Positions 48,782 through 56,996 of a DNA stretch of 64,000 bases are shown here, piece by piece (the first letter of the stretch is position 1; the number at the start of each line of letters is the position of its first letter). The stretch is from contig DASSTE010000073.1 of the NCBI GenBank assembly GCA_035708085.1, positions 1 through 64,000 of the forward strand, in the 5' to 3' direction. Source of the stretch: DASSBR01 sp035708085. GTDB taxonomy: Bacteria > Pseudomonadota > Gammaproteobacteria > Natronospirales > DASSBR01. A program made the translations under genes and the position numbers. The notes below the pieces were generated by a model that was not told the DNA's origin, did no database searches, and saw only the letters and a program-made list of their open reading frames with translations.

Positions 48782-50571
48782 AAAGCATCCTCCCAGGATT
48801 TCGACAGCCGCATCGCCGAATTGATCAGGCCGACCATGCTGTAGGTCTGCGGCAGGTTGCCCCACAGTTCGCCGGTGGTCGGGTTGATGTCTTCCGACAG
48901 CAGACCGTGGGTGTTGCGGCAGGCCAGCAGGCGCTCGAACAGCGCGCGCGCCTCGTCGGCACGGCCGAGCGTCGCGAGTGCGTCGACGTACCAGAACGTG
49001 CAGATCAAAAACGCCGTTTCCGGCGGGCCGAAGTCGTCTTCGCGAATGTAGCGGAACACGAAGTCACCGCGCTTCAGATGCCGCTCCACCGCCGCGACCG
49101 TCGCGGCGAAGCGCGGGTCGTCGGCCTTGAGGAAGCCGAGTTCGTGCAGCAGCAACAGGCTCGCATCGAGATCATTGCCGCCGAAGCTTTCGACGAACGA
49201 GTTTTCGTCCTCGTTCCAGGCCTGCCGGCAGATGTCGGCATGCAGCCGGTCGGCATGCTCGCGCCAGTAATCGCAGCGATCGGCGAGGGCGAGGCGCGCG
49301 GCGATCTTGGCAAGCCGGTCGCAGGCGACCCAGCACATCACGCTGGAGAAGGTATGCACGCGCACCGATTTGCGCAGCTCCCAGGGACCCGCATCCGGCT
49401 CGCAGTAAAGCCGTGCCGCCGTTTCGCCCAGCTTTTCCAGCCGATGGAACAACGCTTCGTCGCCGGGATGCGCGAGCCGCTCGTCGAAAAACAGGTGCGT
49501 GGCCGCCAGAATGGCCGCGCCATAGACGTCATTCTGAACCTGCGCATAGGCCTGATTGCCGACGCGCACCGGGCCGTGGCCCCGGTAGCCGGGCAGCTTG
49601 TCGGCGATCCACTCGTCGAGGTTGGCCTCGCCGCTGATCGAGTACACCGGTTGAAGTCGCTCGTCGGCGGCGTTGGCGGCGATGTTGATGATGTAGCCGA
49701 GGTAGTGCTCCATCATCCGCGTCGCCCCGAGCCGGTTGAGGCTGTTGACGACGAAGTAGGCGTCGCGCATCCAGCAGTAGCGGTAGTCCCAGTTACGGCC
49801 GCTGTGCGGCGCTTCCGGCAGCGACGTGGTGGGGGCCGCGATGATGGCGCCGGTGTCTTCGAAACCGCTCAGCTTGAGCGTGATGGCGGCGCGAATCACC
49901 TCCTTTTGCCACTCGAACGGGATCCCCAGCGAGCGCACCCACCGGTGCCAGTGCTCGCGGGTCTGCTCGAAAAAACGGTTGCCGACGTCGGCGATCGGCT
50001 GGGCGATTGTTTCGTCGGGGCCGAGCAGCAACGTCAATTCGCGGTTGAGGATGAAGGCCGGTTCCTCCAGTACCGTCGTGATCGACGCGTTGGTCGTCAG
50101 CCGCAGAACCTGCGACGCGCCGACGTAGCGCACATGGTTGCTGCCGTGGGTGATCTCCGCGGGCGGGTCGCCGTAGTCGAACGACGGCCTGAGCACGATC
50201 CGGATGCGTGGATTGCCGGCGATCGGCCGGATTTGCCGTACCAGCATAATGGGGCGGAAGAACCGGCCGTATTGCCCGAAGCGCGGGGCAAAATCGCGAA
50301 TTTCGACCGCGCCGCCGAACCGGTCGTAAAGGCAGGTTACGACGATGGCGGTATTGGGGAGGTAACGCTGTTCCGTGCGCTCGATATCCATAAGTTCAAT
50401 AGCAAACACGCCCACCTGGTCGGCGGCGATGCCCGGTTTTCCATTTTGCAATAATGAGCTAAAAACGGGTTCGCTGTCGAATCGGGGCAGGCAGGCCCAG
50501 ACAATATCGGCGCGCTCGTTGAGCAGCGCGCTGAAGCTGCCGTTGCCGATAACGGCCAGATTCAAATCCAT
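48778..50571 (-). CDS. Glycoside hydrolase family 15 enzyme (glucoamylase/trehalase type)
   Basis: A 597-residue protein with the N-terminal beta domain and (alpha/alpha)6 barrel of bacterial GH15: LNLAVIGNGSFSALLNERADIVWACLPRFDSEPVF, GRNWDYRYCWMRDAYFVVNSLNRLG (catalytic base/acid region), EANLDEWIADKLPGYRGHGPVRVGNQAY and a C-terminal WGNLPQTYSMVGLINSAMRL. Placed between otsB and otsA, it most likely acts on trehalose or other alpha-glucosides in the cytoplasm (no signal peptide). The start overlaps the otsB stop (TAATG). Confidence 0.9.
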   Translation of the reverse strand: MDLNLAVIGNGSFSALLNERADIVWACLPRFDSEPVFSSLLQNGKPGIAADQVGVFAIELMDIERTEQRYLPNTAIVVTCLYDRFGGAVEIRDFAPRFGQYGRFFRPIMLVRQIRPIAGNPRIRIVLRPSFDYGDPPAEITHGSNHVRYVGASQVLRLTTNASITTVLEEPAFILNRELTLLLGPDETIAQPIADVGNRFFEQTREHWHRWVRSLGIPFEWQKEVIRAAITLKLSGFEDTGAIIAAPTTSLPEAPHSGRNWDYRYCWMRDAYFVVNSLNRLGATRMMEHYLGYIINIAANAADERLQPVYSISGEANLDEWIADKLPGYRGHGPVRVGNQAYAQVQNDVYGAAILAATHLFFDERLAHPGDEALFHRLEKLGETAARLYCEPDAGPWELRKSVRVHTFSSVMCWVACDRLAKIAARLALADRCDYWREHADRLHADICRQAWNEDENSFVESFGGNDLDASLLLLHELGFLKADDPRFAATVAAVERHLKRGDFVFRYIREDDFGPPETAFLICTFWYVDALATLGRADEARALFERLLACRNTHGLLSEDINPTTGELWGNLPQTYSMVGLINSAMRLSKSWEDAF

Positions 50572-51356
50572 TACGACCTCTTGTTGAGAAAATCAGCGTA
50601 GTTTTGGAGCCAGCGGAGCACGTCGGCGGCGCTCTCAAGGCGGAAGTTGGCGATGGTCTTGCCGGGGCCGACCTTGATCGCATGGCCGCCGAGCTGGTTG
50701 ACGACCTTGAAGCCGTCCTCGTCGGTCTTGTCGTCGCCGATGAACACGGGCGTGCGCTTCTCGAACGGCGGCTCGTGCATGAATTCCGCGATTGCCGTGC
50801 CCTTGTCGCGGCCGCTGGGGCGCAGTTCAAAAATCATCTTGCCGTGCTGCAGCATGAATTCCGGGCCGAGCTGCTCGAGCTGCTGCGTCATCAGCCACTT
50901 GGCGGCGCCGCGACACGCCGGCGCACCGCGATAATGCAGTGCCAGCGTTTCGCCCTTGTCCTCGAAGATCAGACCCGCATAGCTATTTGCGAATTCGGTC
51001 AGTGCATGGCGCGCCGCGTCAAGCTTGCGCGCGGCTTCGGCGTGCCGGGCAAGGTGGCCGTCGGCACTACGGCGCTCGATGCCGTGCTGGCCGGCCACCG
51101 GGAGTTCGAGTGGCGCGAACAGGCGGTCAACATCCGTGATCGCGCGGCCGGTGATCAGCGCGATGGCGCCGCCGGTGGCCTTGTCGAGCCGGCGCAGCAC
51201 GTCGATCACCGCCGGCTCGATCGTCACCGCGTCTGGCGCATGCGCGAGGCGGGCGAGGGTGCCGTCGATGTCGAGAAAAAACGCCCAGCCGGTTTCAAAC
51301 GCCGGCGGGTTGTCCGCGGCAGGCGCGGCTTGCGTCGAAGCGGGGGTTTGTACCAT
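50571..51356 (-). CDS. otsB: Trehalose-6-phosphate phosphatase
   Basis: A 261-residue HAD-superfamily enzyme: FFLDIDGTLARLAHAP (nucleophile Asp), LITGRAITDVDRLF, GQHGIERR, ELRPSGRDKGTAIAEFM and PVFIGDDKTDEDGF. It removes phosphate from trehalose 6-phosphate. The start at ATG 51356 (MVQTPAS) is the likely one but lacks a strong ribosome site, and longer starts cannot be excluded. First gene of the otsB-GH15-otsA-glk operon; divergent from folP with a 128-base gap. Confidence 0.92.
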   Translation of the reverse strand: MVQTPASTQAAPAADNPPAFETGWAFFLDIDGTLARLAHAPDAVTIEPAVIDVLRRLDKATGGAIALITGRAITDVDRLFAPLELPVAGQHGIERRSADGHLARHAEAARKLDAARHALTEFANSYAGLIFEDKGETLALHYRGAPACRGAAKWLMTQQLEQLGPEFMLQHGKMIFELRPSGRDKGTAIAEFMHEPPFEKRTPVFIGDDKTDEDGFKVVNQLGGHAIKVGPGKTIANFRLESAADVLRWLQNYADFLNKRS

Positions 51357-51484
51357 CTGATTCAGGTGGAAGAATGGGTGGAATATCCTTTGCCGTTGAT
51401 GATACCGGCGCGCGCGCGCTTGCGCCAACGCGCTTTGCCTATAATTGCCTCATTCAGCTACCGATCATCGCCAAAAGAAGCCGC

Positions 51485-52336
51485 ATGAACGAATCTCTCG
51501 GTCGCCGCCTGAATTGCGCCGGCAAAATCGTCGATCTCAGCCGCCCGCGCATTATGGGCATACTCAATGTGACACCCGATTCGTTTTCCGACGGCGGCCG
51601 GTTTGTCGATCCCGATGTCGCGATCGCCCATGCCCGGTCGATGGTCGCCGAAGGCGCGGACATCATTGATGTGGGCGGCGAATCCACGCGGCCGGGCGCG
51701 GCGCCGGTCGATGCTGCCGAGGAGACTCGCCGCGTGGTGCCGATCGTCGAATGCCTCGCGGGCGAGCTGGCGGTGCCGGTCTCGGTCGACACCGGCAAAC
51801 CTGAGGTGATACGCGCCGCTGCCGCAGCAGGCGCCGGGATGATCAACGACGTGTACGCGCTGCGCGCGCCGGGCGCGCTCGAAGCCGCGGCGGCAACGGG
51901 CCTGCCGGTCTGCATCATGCACATGCAGGGCGAGCCGCGCACGATGCAGCAGAATCCGCATTACGACGATGTGGTCGCGGAGGTGGCGGCGTTCCTGGAA
52001 GAGCGCGCCGACGCCTGTGTCGCCGCCGGTATCGGCCGCGAGGGCATCGTGATCGACCCGGGCTTCGGCTTCGGCAAGACGCTGCGGCACAACTACGACC
52101 TGCTGGCCGGTCTGCCGGCACTCGCAAAGTTAGGGCTGCCGATCCTCGCGGGCGTCTCGCGCAAGTCGATGATCCGCGCCGTGTCGCCCGAACCGGGTCA
52201 GCGCACGATTGCCAGCGCGACCGCCGCGGCGCTCGCCGTCTGGCAGGGCGCAAGCCTCGTCCGGGTGCACGACGTGGCGGCGACCGTTGCCGCGCTGGCG
52301 GTTGCAACGGCGACGCAGGCGCCTGATAGACTGTAG
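51485..52336 (+). CDS. folP: Dihydropteroate synthase
   Basis: A 283-residue TIM-barrel enzyme: IMGILNVTPDSFSDGGRFVD (first signature), DIIDVGGESTRPGA (second signature), PVSVDTGKPEVIRAA, IMHMQGEPRTMQQNPHY and ILAGVSRKSMI. It condenses p-aminobenzoate with dihydropterin pyrophosphate and is the sulfonamide target. ATG 51485 begins MNESLGRRLNCAGK. It is 19 bases before glmM. Confidence 0.96.
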   Translation: MNESLGRRLNCAGKIVDLSRPRIMGILNVTPDSFSDGGRFVDPDVAIAHARSMVAEGADIIDVGGESTRPGAAPVDAAEETRRVVPIVECLAGELAVPVSVDTGKPEVIRAAAAAGAGMINDVYALRAPGALEAAAATGLPVCIMHMQGEPRTMQQNPHYDDVVAEVAAFLEERADACVAAGIGREGIVIDPGFGFGKTLRHNYDLLAGLPALAKLGLPILAGVSRKSMIRAVSPEPGQRTIASATAAALAVWQGASLVRVHDVAATVAALAVATATQAPDRL

Positions 52337-52355
52337 AAATTCGGAGGGGACGACG

Positions 52356-53708
52356 ATGACCAGAAAATACTTCGGCACGGACGGCATTCGCGGGCGTGTC
52401 GGCGAGGGCGCGATGAGCGCCGAGTTTGTGCTCCGGCTGGGGCGTGCCGCCGGGCGCGTGCTGGCGCCCGATGGCGGCGGGATGGTCGTAATTGGCAAGG
52501 ACACGCGCAGCTCCGGCTACATGTTCGAGTCGGCGCTCGAAGCCGGGCTGTCGGCCGCCGGCTGCAACATCCGCCTGCTCGGGCCGATGCCGACGCCCGG
52601 CATCGCGTACCTCACGCGCACGTTCCGTGCCAACGCCGGCATCGTCATCAGCGCCTCGCACAATCCGTTCGAGGACAACGGCATCAAATTCTTTTCGACC
52701 AGCGGGCAAAAGCTGGATGATGCGGTCGAGGCGGCGATCGAGGCCGAAATCGAGCGTCCGTTCGAAACGGTCGCGCCGCACGAACTCGGCAGCGCCAAGC
52801 GCGTCGACGACGCCTCCGGCCGCTACATCGAATTCTGCAAGGGGTCGATTCCGTACGGCCTCGATCTGAAGGGCCTCAAGATCGTCGTCGATTGCGCGCA
52901 TGGTGCCACCTATAAAGTGGCGCCGCACGTATTCGACGATTTGGGCGCGAAGGTCACGAAGATCGGTGTGGAGCCCAACGGCACGAACATCAACCTCGGC
53001 TGCGGCTCGACCGCACCCGCGGCGCTGCAGGCCAGGGTCCTCGAAACCGGCGCCGATCTCGGCGTGGCGCTCGACGGCGACGGCGACCGGGTGCTGATGG
53101 TCGATCATGCCGGCGAACTGGTCGACGGCGACGAACTGCTGTTCATCATCGCCCGCCACCGCCAGGCGCAGGGCGTGCTGAAGGGACCGGTCGTCGGCAC
53201 CGTGATGAGTAACCTCGGGCTGGCGCAGGCACTGGATTCGATCGGCATCGATTTTCGCCGCGCGCAGGTCGGCGACCGCCACGTGCTGGCGATGCTGAAC
53301 GAAACCGGCGGCATTGTCGGCGGCGAAACGTCCGGCCACATCGTCTGTCTCGACCGCACCACGACCGGCGACGGCATCGTGTCGGCGCTGCAGGTATTGG
53401 CGGCGATGGTCGAGTCGGGCCAGACGCTAGCGGATTTGAAGCGCGGCATGGAGAAGTTTCCGCAGCACATGATCAACGTGCCGCTCGCCGCGCGATTCGA
53501 CCTCGGCCGCTCGGCATCGGTGAAGGCGGCGGTCACGAAAGCCGAAGGCAAGCTGGGCGACAACGGACGCATCGTGCTGCGCCCGTCCGGCACCGAGCCG
53601 GTTGTCCGGGTGATGGTCGAAGGTCGCGACGAGAGGGAAGTCCTGTCGGTTGCTGCGTCGCTGGCTGAGGTAGTCGAATCGGCGGCGAGGGAAGCGGCTG
53701 TCGCCTGA
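52356..53708 (+). CDS. glmM: Phosphoglucosamine mutase
   Basis: A 450-residue protein of normal length. RKYFGTDGIRGRVGEGAM, the phosphoserine loop GIVISASHNPFEDNGIKFF (Ser near residue 101), magnesium loop LDGDGDRVLMVD, sugar loop GGETSGHIV and phosphate loop RPSGTEPVVRVMVEG. It converts glucosamine 6-phosphate to the 1-phosphate for peptidoglycan and lipopolysaccharide. GGAGGGG lies before ATG 52356. Confidence 0.97.
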   Translation: MTRKYFGTDGIRGRVGEGAMSAEFVLRLGRAAGRVLAPDGGGMVVIGKDTRSSGYMFESALEAGLSAAGCNIRLLGPMPTPGIAYLTRTFRANAGIVISASHNPFEDNGIKFFSTSGQKLDDAVEAAIEAEIERPFETVAPHELGSAKRVDDASGRYIEFCKGSIPYGLDLKGLKIVVDCAHGATYKVAPHVFDDLGAKVTKIGVEPNGTNINLGCGSTAPAALQARVLETGADLGVALDGDGDRVLMVDHAGELVDGDELLFIIARHRQAQGVLKGPVVGTVMSNLGLAQALDSIGIDFRRAQVGDRHVLAMLNETGGIVGGETSGHIVCLDRTTTGDGIVSALQVLAAMVESGQTLADLKRGMEKFPQHMINVPLAARFDLGRSASVKAAVTKAEGKLGDNGRIVLRPSGTEPVVRVMVEGRDEREVLSVAASLAEVVESAAREAAVA

Positions 53709-53722
53709 CTCATGCTGTGGTG

Positions 53723-53832
53723 GAGGCGATGGGGTAGCTCCTTCCGAGGGACGCCGTGAACCCATCCACGGGGGGCTTCCCTCGGACATCCCTGTCCTCA
53801 GAGACCCTCGGAAGGAGCTACCCCATCGCCTC
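53723..53832 (+). repeat. Intergenic palindromic repeat element, copy 1
   Basis: Perfect 28-base inverted repeats (53723-53750 and 53805-53832) around a 54-base centre. The inner part (CCGAGGGACGCCGTGAACCCATCCACG) resembles a second element at 58342-58432. Such elements are REP/MITE-like palindromes spread between genes. Confidence 0.85.
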
Positions 53833-53869
53833 GCGACGTTGTCGTAACGTTCGGCAGGTGTTTCTTGCT

Positions 53870-53889
53870 CCTTCTCCCCTGGGAGAAGG
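53870..53889 (+). repeat. Short hairpin repeat
   Basis: CCTTCTCCC / GGGAGAAGG stem preceded by TCTTGCT; the same 16-base stretch TCTTGCTCCTTCTCCC occurs at 58261-58276. Confidence 0.6.
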
Positions 53890-53999
53890 CACCGCGCCAC
53901 CGCCCCTCGCGACACGCTATCAGCAACCCGCCTTTTCTTAATTGATTTATAACCCCAGCACCGCTAAGCTGGCGCGCATTTTTAGCCAGGGACAGAACA

Positions 54000-54749
54000 A
54001 TGCGGCGACCCTTGGTAGCTGGCAACTGGAAAATGTATGGTTCACGCGCGCGCTTGAACGCGTTCGCGGACAAATTCAAAGCGCGTCTGCAAGAGGGTAT
54101 CGACTGCGAGGTCGGCATTTGTCCGCCGTTCGTTTATCTCTCCGACGCGCTGTCGCGTTTCTCCGGCACGCCCGTCGCGATCGGTGCGCAAACAGTGTCG
54201 GTCGAGTTGGGTGAGGGTGCTTTCACCGGCGAGATCGCCGGGGCGATGCTCCGCGATCTCGGTTGTCGTTATGCGATTGTCGGCCATTCCGAAAGACGGC
54301 ATCGGTACGGCGAAAGCGACGAGTTGGTAGCGCAGAAGTTTGTTGCCGCGCGCGAGGCGGGGCTGACGCCGATTTTATGTATCGGCGAAACGCTGGGCGA
54401 GCGCGAAGCGGGTGCGACCGAGAACGTTGTCGAGCGTCAGCTGGCGGCGGTGTTTGCCGCGGCCGAGCTTGATGCGGAGATGATTCTCGCCTACGAGCCC
54501 GTCTGGGCGATTGGTACGGGCCGCGCCGCGGAGGCGGGTGACGCGCAGGCAGTGCATCGTCATGTGCGTGAGATTCTCGCCCGAAAAGATGGTAAACTTG
54601 CCGATTCGATCCGGCTGCTTTACGGCGGCAGCGTCAAGCCTGCGAATGCAGGCGCGCTGTTCGCGCAACCGGACATCGACGGGTTTCTGGTCGGCGGCGC
54701 GTCACTCGACGCCGACGATTTCTTTGCTATTTGCCAGGCCGCCGCCTGA
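54000..54749 (+). CDS. tpiA: Triosephosphate isomerase
   Basis: A 249-residue TIM barrel: RRPLVAGNWKMYGSRARL (catalytic Lys), YAIVGHSERRHRYGESD (catalytic His), LAYEPVWAIGTGRAAEAGDAQAVH (catalytic Glu) and RLLYGGSVKPANAGALFAQPDIDGFLVGGASL. It interconverts dihydroxyacetone phosphate and glyceraldehyde 3-phosphate. It is 17 bases before secG. Confidence 0.97.
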   Translation: MRRPLVAGNWKMYGSRARLNAFADKFKARLQEGIDCEVGICPPFVYLSDALSRFSGTPVAIGAQTVSVELGEGAFTGEIAGAMLRDLGCRYAIVGHSERRHRYGESDELVAQKFVAAREAGLTPILCIGETLGEREAGATENVVERQLAAVFAAAELDAEMILAYEPVWAIGTGRAAEAGDAQAVHRHVREILARKDGKLADSIRLLYGGSVKPANAGALFAQPDIDGFLVGGASLDADDFFAICQAAA

Positions 54750-54766
54750 CGGTGAGCAGATTCTGA

Positions 54767-55231
54767 ATGTTATACAACATACTCATTATTGTTGAGGTCG
54801 TCGTTTCGATCGTGCTGACCTTGCTGATCCTGCTGCAGCAGGGCAAGGGTGCAGACGCCGGTGCGGCGTTCGGCAGTGGCGCCTCGGGCACGGTTTTCGG
54901 TTCGCGCGGTACGGCGTCTTTCATGGGCAAGGCGACCGGCGTGCTGGCGTTCGTGTTCATGGCGAACAGCACCGCGATGGCTTACCTGTCGCATCAGCAG
55001 ACGGCGCCGACAAGTGTGGTCGAGCGCGCCGCCGCTGCGGCGCAGGCGCACAAGACCGAGGCGGGCAATGCCTCGCAAGGCACGCTGAACGCGCCCGGCA
55101 CACCGACGACGCGCAAGGAGTCGCCGGCCCACCAGGGCAGCTCCGGGCAGGCGGCGCCGTCGAAATCGCAGCCTGCGAAGCAGCAGCCTGCACCGAACAA
55201 GCAGCCGCCGGCCGACGGCCAGGGCGGTTAG
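54767..55231 (+). CDS. secG: Preprotein translocase subunit SecG
   Basis: A 154-residue protein with two membrane spans (residues 3-22 and about 50-72), joined by the conserved LLQQGKGADAGAAFGSGASGTVFGSRG loop, and a long disordered Ala/Pro/Gln/Lys-rich C-terminal tail of about 70 residues. It associates with SecYE to stimulate protein export. It is followed by tRNA-Leu as in E. coli. Confidence 0.95.
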   Translation: MLYNILIIVEVVVSIVLTLLILLQQGKGADAGAAFGSGASGTVFGSRGTASFMGKATGVLAFVFMANSTAMAYLSHQQTAPTSVVERAAAAAQAHKTEAGNASQGTLNAPGTPTTRKESPAHQGSSGQAAPSKSQPAKQQPAPNKQPPADGQGG

Positions 55232-55243
55232 CCGCTTTTTCAA

Positions 55244-55328
55244 GCCGACGTGGTGGAATTGGTAGACACGCTGTCTTGAGGGGGCAGTGGCGAAAGCTGT
55301 GCCGGTTCGAGTCCGGCCGTCGGCACCA
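55244..55328 (+). tRNA. tRNA-Leu (anticodon GAG)
   Basis: An 85-base gene with encoded CCA. Acceptor stem GCCGACG / CGTCGGC, discriminator A; D arm TGGTGGAATTGGTAGACACG; anticodon stem CTGTC / GGCAG with loop TTGAGGG giving anticodon GAG; a long variable arm typical of tRNA-Leu; T arm GCCGGTTCGAGTCCGGC. Same position (secG, tRNA-Leu) as leuU in E. coli. Confidence 0.97.
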
Positions 55329-55457
55329 GATTTTTTTTTCGAACCCGGCTCGGCACGGAAGCGTTAGCCTGAATTCGCGTGCGCCGCGACGACGGGTTAA
55401 AATGGGCGGCTGTGTGTCCTGATTTCCGGGCCACCTGGCGGAGCTTCAATTCAGACG

Positions 55458-55814
55458 ATGCTGACCAACTACATCCCGGTTCTGATTTTTCTTTTCATCG
55501 CGACGGTGTTCGCTGCGGTGCTGCTGGGCGCGGGCTGGCTGCTCGGGCCGCGGCGCCCCGACGCCGAGAAGCTGTCGCCGTATGAGTGCGGCTTCGAGGC
55601 GTTCGAAGACACGCGGATGAAGTTCGACGTCCGCTATTATCTCGTCGCGATTCTGTTCATCATTTTCGATCTTGAAACGGCGTTTCTGTTTCCGTGGGCG
55701 GTATCGCTGGGCAAGATCGGCGTATTCGGTTTCATCGCGATGGTGCTGTTTTTGACGGTGCTGGTCGTCGGCTTCATTTACGAATGGAAAAAAGGTGCGC
55801 TCGAATGGGAGTGA
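55458..55814 (+). CDS. nuoA: NADH-quinone oxidoreductase subunit A
   Basis: A 118-residue protein with three membrane spans. YIPVLIFLFIATVFAAVLLGAGWLLGPRR, then EKLSPYECGFEAFEDTRMKFDVRYYLVAILFIIFDLETAFLFPW (the conserved Cys loop and TM2) and a third span. It forms part of the membrane arm at the quinone site. First gene of the complex I operon; the end overlaps nuoB by 10 bases. Confidence 0.96.
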   Translation: MLTNYIPVLIFLFIATVFAAVLLGAGWLLGPRRPDAEKLSPYECGFEAFEDTRMKFDVRYYLVAILFIIFDLETAFLFPWAVSLGKIGVFGFIAMVLFLTVLVVGFIYEWKKGALEWE

Positions 55815-56302
55815 ACCAGGGCATTTTGGGTATCGGCGAGGGGATGGAGAAGGGCATCTTCACGACCACCGTCGACTCGCTGATCAACTGGGCGCGCACC
55901 GGCTCGCTGTGGCCGATGACGTTCGGCCTCGCCTGCTGTGCGGTGGAGATGATGCACGCCAGCGCTGCGCGCTATGACCTGGATCGCTTCGGCGTGATTT
56001 ACCGTGCGAGCCCGCGCCAGTCGGACGTGATGATCGTTGCCGGTACGCTGGTCAACAAGATGGCGCCGGCGCTGCGCAAGGTGTACGACCAGATGGCCGA
56101 GCCGCGCTGGGTGATTTCCATGGGGTCATGCGCCAACGGCGGCGGCTATTACCACTATTCCTATTCGGTCGTGCGCGGCTGCGACCGGATCGTGCCGGTC
56201 GACGTGTACGTCCCCGGCTGCCCGCCGACGGCGGAGCAGTTGCTTTACGGCGTCCTGCAGTTGCAGAAGAAAATCCGCCGCACCAATACCATCGCCCGCT
56301 AA
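55805..56302 (+). CDS. nuoB: NADH-quinone oxidoreductase subunit B
   Basis: A 165-residue protein. The four cysteines of cluster N2 are in LACCAVEMMH, SMGSCANGGG and VPGCPPTAEQLLYG; DRFGVIYRASPRQSDVMIVAGTLVNKMAPAL is the family core. ATG 55805 (MGVNQGILGIGEGMEKG) lies inside the end of nuoA. It passes electrons to quinone. Confidence 0.97.
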   Translation: MGVNQGILGIGEGMEKGIFTTTVDSLINWARTGSLWPMTFGLACCAVEMMHASAARYDLDRFGVIYRASPRQSDVMIVAGTLVNKMAPALRKVYDQMAEPRWVISMGSCANGGGYYHYSYSVVRGCDRIVPVDVYVPGCPPTAEQLLYGVLQLQKKIRRTNTIAR

Positions 56303-56315
56303 GGGAAGATTTTTG

Positions 56316-56996
56316 ATGAAAGACGCTAACGAGCAGTTGGCACAAGCGATTGCGGCCCGCTTCGGCGACGATGTCGTCCGCGTCGCCTCCACCGTCGGCG
56401 AAGTGACGTTCGAAGTCGTGCCCGAGCGGCTGGTGGAGATTTGCACCGCGCTGCGCGACGAGACGGACTTCCATTTCGAACAGCTGATCGATGTCTGCGG
56501 CGTCGATTATCTCGGCTATGCGGTGGACCAGTGGAAGACGGTCAAGGCCAGGAACACCGGCTTCAGCCGTGCCGTTGACCGGACGCCGACGGAGACGCAG
56601 CCGATGCATCGGCGCTTCGCGGTCGTCTATCACCTGCTGTCGGTGCGCCATAACCGCCGCCTGCGGTTGCGCGTGTTCTGTCCCGATCCGGCGATGCCGA
56701 TGGTCGATTCCGTCACCGGTGTCTGGCCGGTGGCGGACTGGTTTGAACGCGAGGCGTTCGATCTGTTCGGCGTCATTTTCAATGGTCATCCTGACCTGCG
56801 CCGCATCCTCACCGATTATGGTTTCATCGGCCATCCGTTCCGCAAGGATTTCCCGTTGAGCGGCAACGTCGAGGTGCGTTACGACCCGGAGAAAGGGCGC
56901 GTCGTTTACGAGCCGGTGACGATCGAGCCGCGCGTGCTGGAACCGCGCGTGATTCGCAAGGATCACCAGTACGTCGAGGGCTTTAAAGATGCCTGA
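56316..56996 (+). CDS. nuoC: NADH-quinone oxidoreductase subunit C
   Basis: A 226-residue protein separate from NuoD (not fused as in enteric bacteria). YHLLSVRHNRRLRLRVFCPDPAMPMVDSVTGVWPVADWFEREAFDLFGVIFNGHPDLRRILTDYGFIGHPFRKDFP is the 30-kDa subunit signature. ATG 56316 is preferred to the TTG three bases before it. The end overlaps nuoD by 8 bases. Confidence 0.96.
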   Translation: MKDANEQLAQAIAARFGDDVVRVASTVGEVTFEVVPERLVEICTALRDETDFHFEQLIDVCGVDYLGYAVDQWKTVKARNTGFSRAVDRTPTETQPMHRRFAVVYHLLSVRHNRRLRLRVFCPDPAMPMVDSVTGVWPVADWFEREAFDLFGVIFNGHPDLRRILTDYGFIGHPFRKDFPLSGNVEVRYDPEKGRVVYEPVTIEPRVLEPRVIRKDHQYVEGFKDA

